A DNA stretch of 64,000 nt, taken from the NCBI RefSeq assembly GCF_021404405.1, contig NZ_JABFTV010000006.1:62001-126000 (forward strand), given 5' to 3'. Below the pieces are notes generated by a model. That model did not search any database and was not told the DNA's origin. It saw nothing but the letters and a program-made list of their open reading frames with translations. Of this stretch, positions 63,639 through 64,000 are shown piece by piece. Source of the DNA: Billgrantia aerodenitrificans. GTDB taxonomy: Bacteria; Pseudomonadota; Gammaproteobacteria; Pseudomonadales; Halomonadaceae. The position numbers were made by a program, and so were the translations under genes. Each line of letters opens with the position of its first letter. Position 1 is the first letter of the stretch.

Positions 63639-64000
63639 TCAGCCGCCGGCACCGCCACCGCTGCCGCCACCGGCACCGCCGCCGTCACCACCGCCGGAGC
63701 CGCCGTTGCCGCCCCCGCCGGAGCCGCCGTTGCCGCCCCCACCGGAGCCACCGTTGCCGCCCCCACCGGAGCCGCCGCTGCCGCCCCCACCGGAGCCGCC
63801 GCTGCCGCCCCCACCGGAGCCGCCATTGCCGCCCCCACCGGAACCGCCTCCGCCGTTGCCACCGCCTCCGTTGCCATTCCCACCGCCGTCGCCGTTGCCA
63901 CCGCCTCCATCGCCGTTGCCACCGCCTCCGTTGCCGTTACCACCGCCTCCGTTGCCGTTACCACCGCCTCCGTTGCCGTTACCACCGCCTCCATTGCCGT
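63639..64000 (-). CDS. Glycine-rich protein, C-terminal end (cut by window)
   Basis: The last 119 residues of a protein whose start lies beyond the window. The frame ending in TGA at 63639-63641 consists almost only of Gly with Asn, Ser, Asp and a few Ala. Toward the window edge the unit is GNGGGGN (21-base period); nearer the end it is GNGGSGGG or GSGGSGGG (24-base period), finishing ...GAGGGSGGGAGG. The other frames of this strand give Ala/Val- or Trp-like low complexity and are less plausible. Function is unknown; such tails occur on surface or RNA-binding proteins. Confidence 0.65.
   Translation of the reverse strand, partial: GNGGGGNGNGGGGNGNGGGGNGNGGGGNGDGGGGNGDGGGNGNGGGGNGGGGSGGGGNGGSGGGGSGGSGGGGSGGSGGGGNGGSGGGGNGGSGGGGNGGSGGGDGGGAGGGSGGGAGG
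63650..64000. repeat. Short tandem repeats encoding the glycine-rich tail
   Basis: Near-perfect copies of a 24-base unit (CCGGAGCCGCCGTTGCCGCC plus four bases) occupy about 63690-63840, and a 21-base unit (TTGCCGTTACCACCGCCTCC plus one base) about 63890-64000. All periods are multiples of three. The tract is prone to slippage and to assembly collapse. Confidence 0.85.

Noticed and set aside
63629-63994. An alternative frame of the terminal repeats giving Ala/Val/Glu/Met-rich protein
   Set aside because: The frame reading Gly/Asn/Ser is open to the window edge and ends in a stop just before a hairpin; the alternative needs a start inside the repeats.

Overview
The window is GC-rich, densely packed chromosomal DNA from a gammaproteobacterium. 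Gene content and order (rluC/rne divergent; comEC-exbB-exbD-msbA-lpxK-kdsB-murB; dciA/secA/argJ; lolCD; pstSCAB; an HsbR/HsbA-like pair) suit the Pseudomonadales/Oceanospirillales side, and a Halomonas-like bacterium (Halomonadaceae) is my best guess. That assignment is inference from synteny and protein character; there is no rRNA here. I saw no rRNA, tRNA, CRISPR array, prophage or complete IS element.

Layout. 1-4.7 kb: rluC (cut by the window edge) divergent from rne, whose RNase E has a long repeat-rich tail. 4.7-13.4 kb: a nine-gene minus-strand envelope block (comEC, exbB, exbD, msbA, lpxK, a Trm112-like gene, kdsB, a low-molecular-weight phosphatase, murB), mostly with 4-base start/stop overlaps. 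13.5-18.7 kb: DUF2062 protein, lolD and lolC/E, a MITE-like element flanked by CTAA, the agmatine-to-putrescine pair aguA-aguB, and a hairpin-rich spacer. 18.7-24.7 kb: Nudix/ThiE-like fusion, argJ, secA, a small exported Arg-rich protein just upstream of secA that looks like a SecM-type secretion monitor, and divergent dciA. 24.7-26.5 kb: a small unknown gene, a winged-helix gene and a lipoprotein hydrolase.

26.6-34.0 kb is a fatty or branched acyl-CoA catabolic island: acyl-CoA dehydrogenase under a PsrA-like operator, a 2-Cys OhrR-type regulator, a short-chain dehydrogenase, an acyl-CoA synthetase, a TetR regulator and a thiolase. A shared palindrome sits at both the synthetase and the TetR/thiolase promoters. 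34.0-35.5 kb: a FetAB-like exporter. 35.5-43.5 kb joins arsenic resistance to phosphate uptake: acr3 and an MFS gene on plus face arsR-arsC on minus, and arsC lies 19 bases behind pstB, so arsenate reductase probably travels with the Pho-controlled pstSCAB transcript.

43.6-50.9 kb: TauE/SafE and Bcr/CflA transporters, a chemoreceptor, transaldolase, an STAS protein with its PP2C partner (degenerate receiver), and mlaA with a very acidic tail. 51.0-58.0 kb: a KAS III-like enzyme, hrpA and fadD. 58.2-61.4 kb: a translationally coupled set of a small membrane protein, a von Willebrand A protein and a class II amidotransferase. 61.4-64 kb: an S9 oligopeptidase and the C-terminal end of a glycine-rich protein cut by the window edge.

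Many long open frames opposite these genes are GC-rich shadows and are left out. Start codons were moved to internal ATG/GTG/TTG codons where family N-termini or ribosome binding sites required it.
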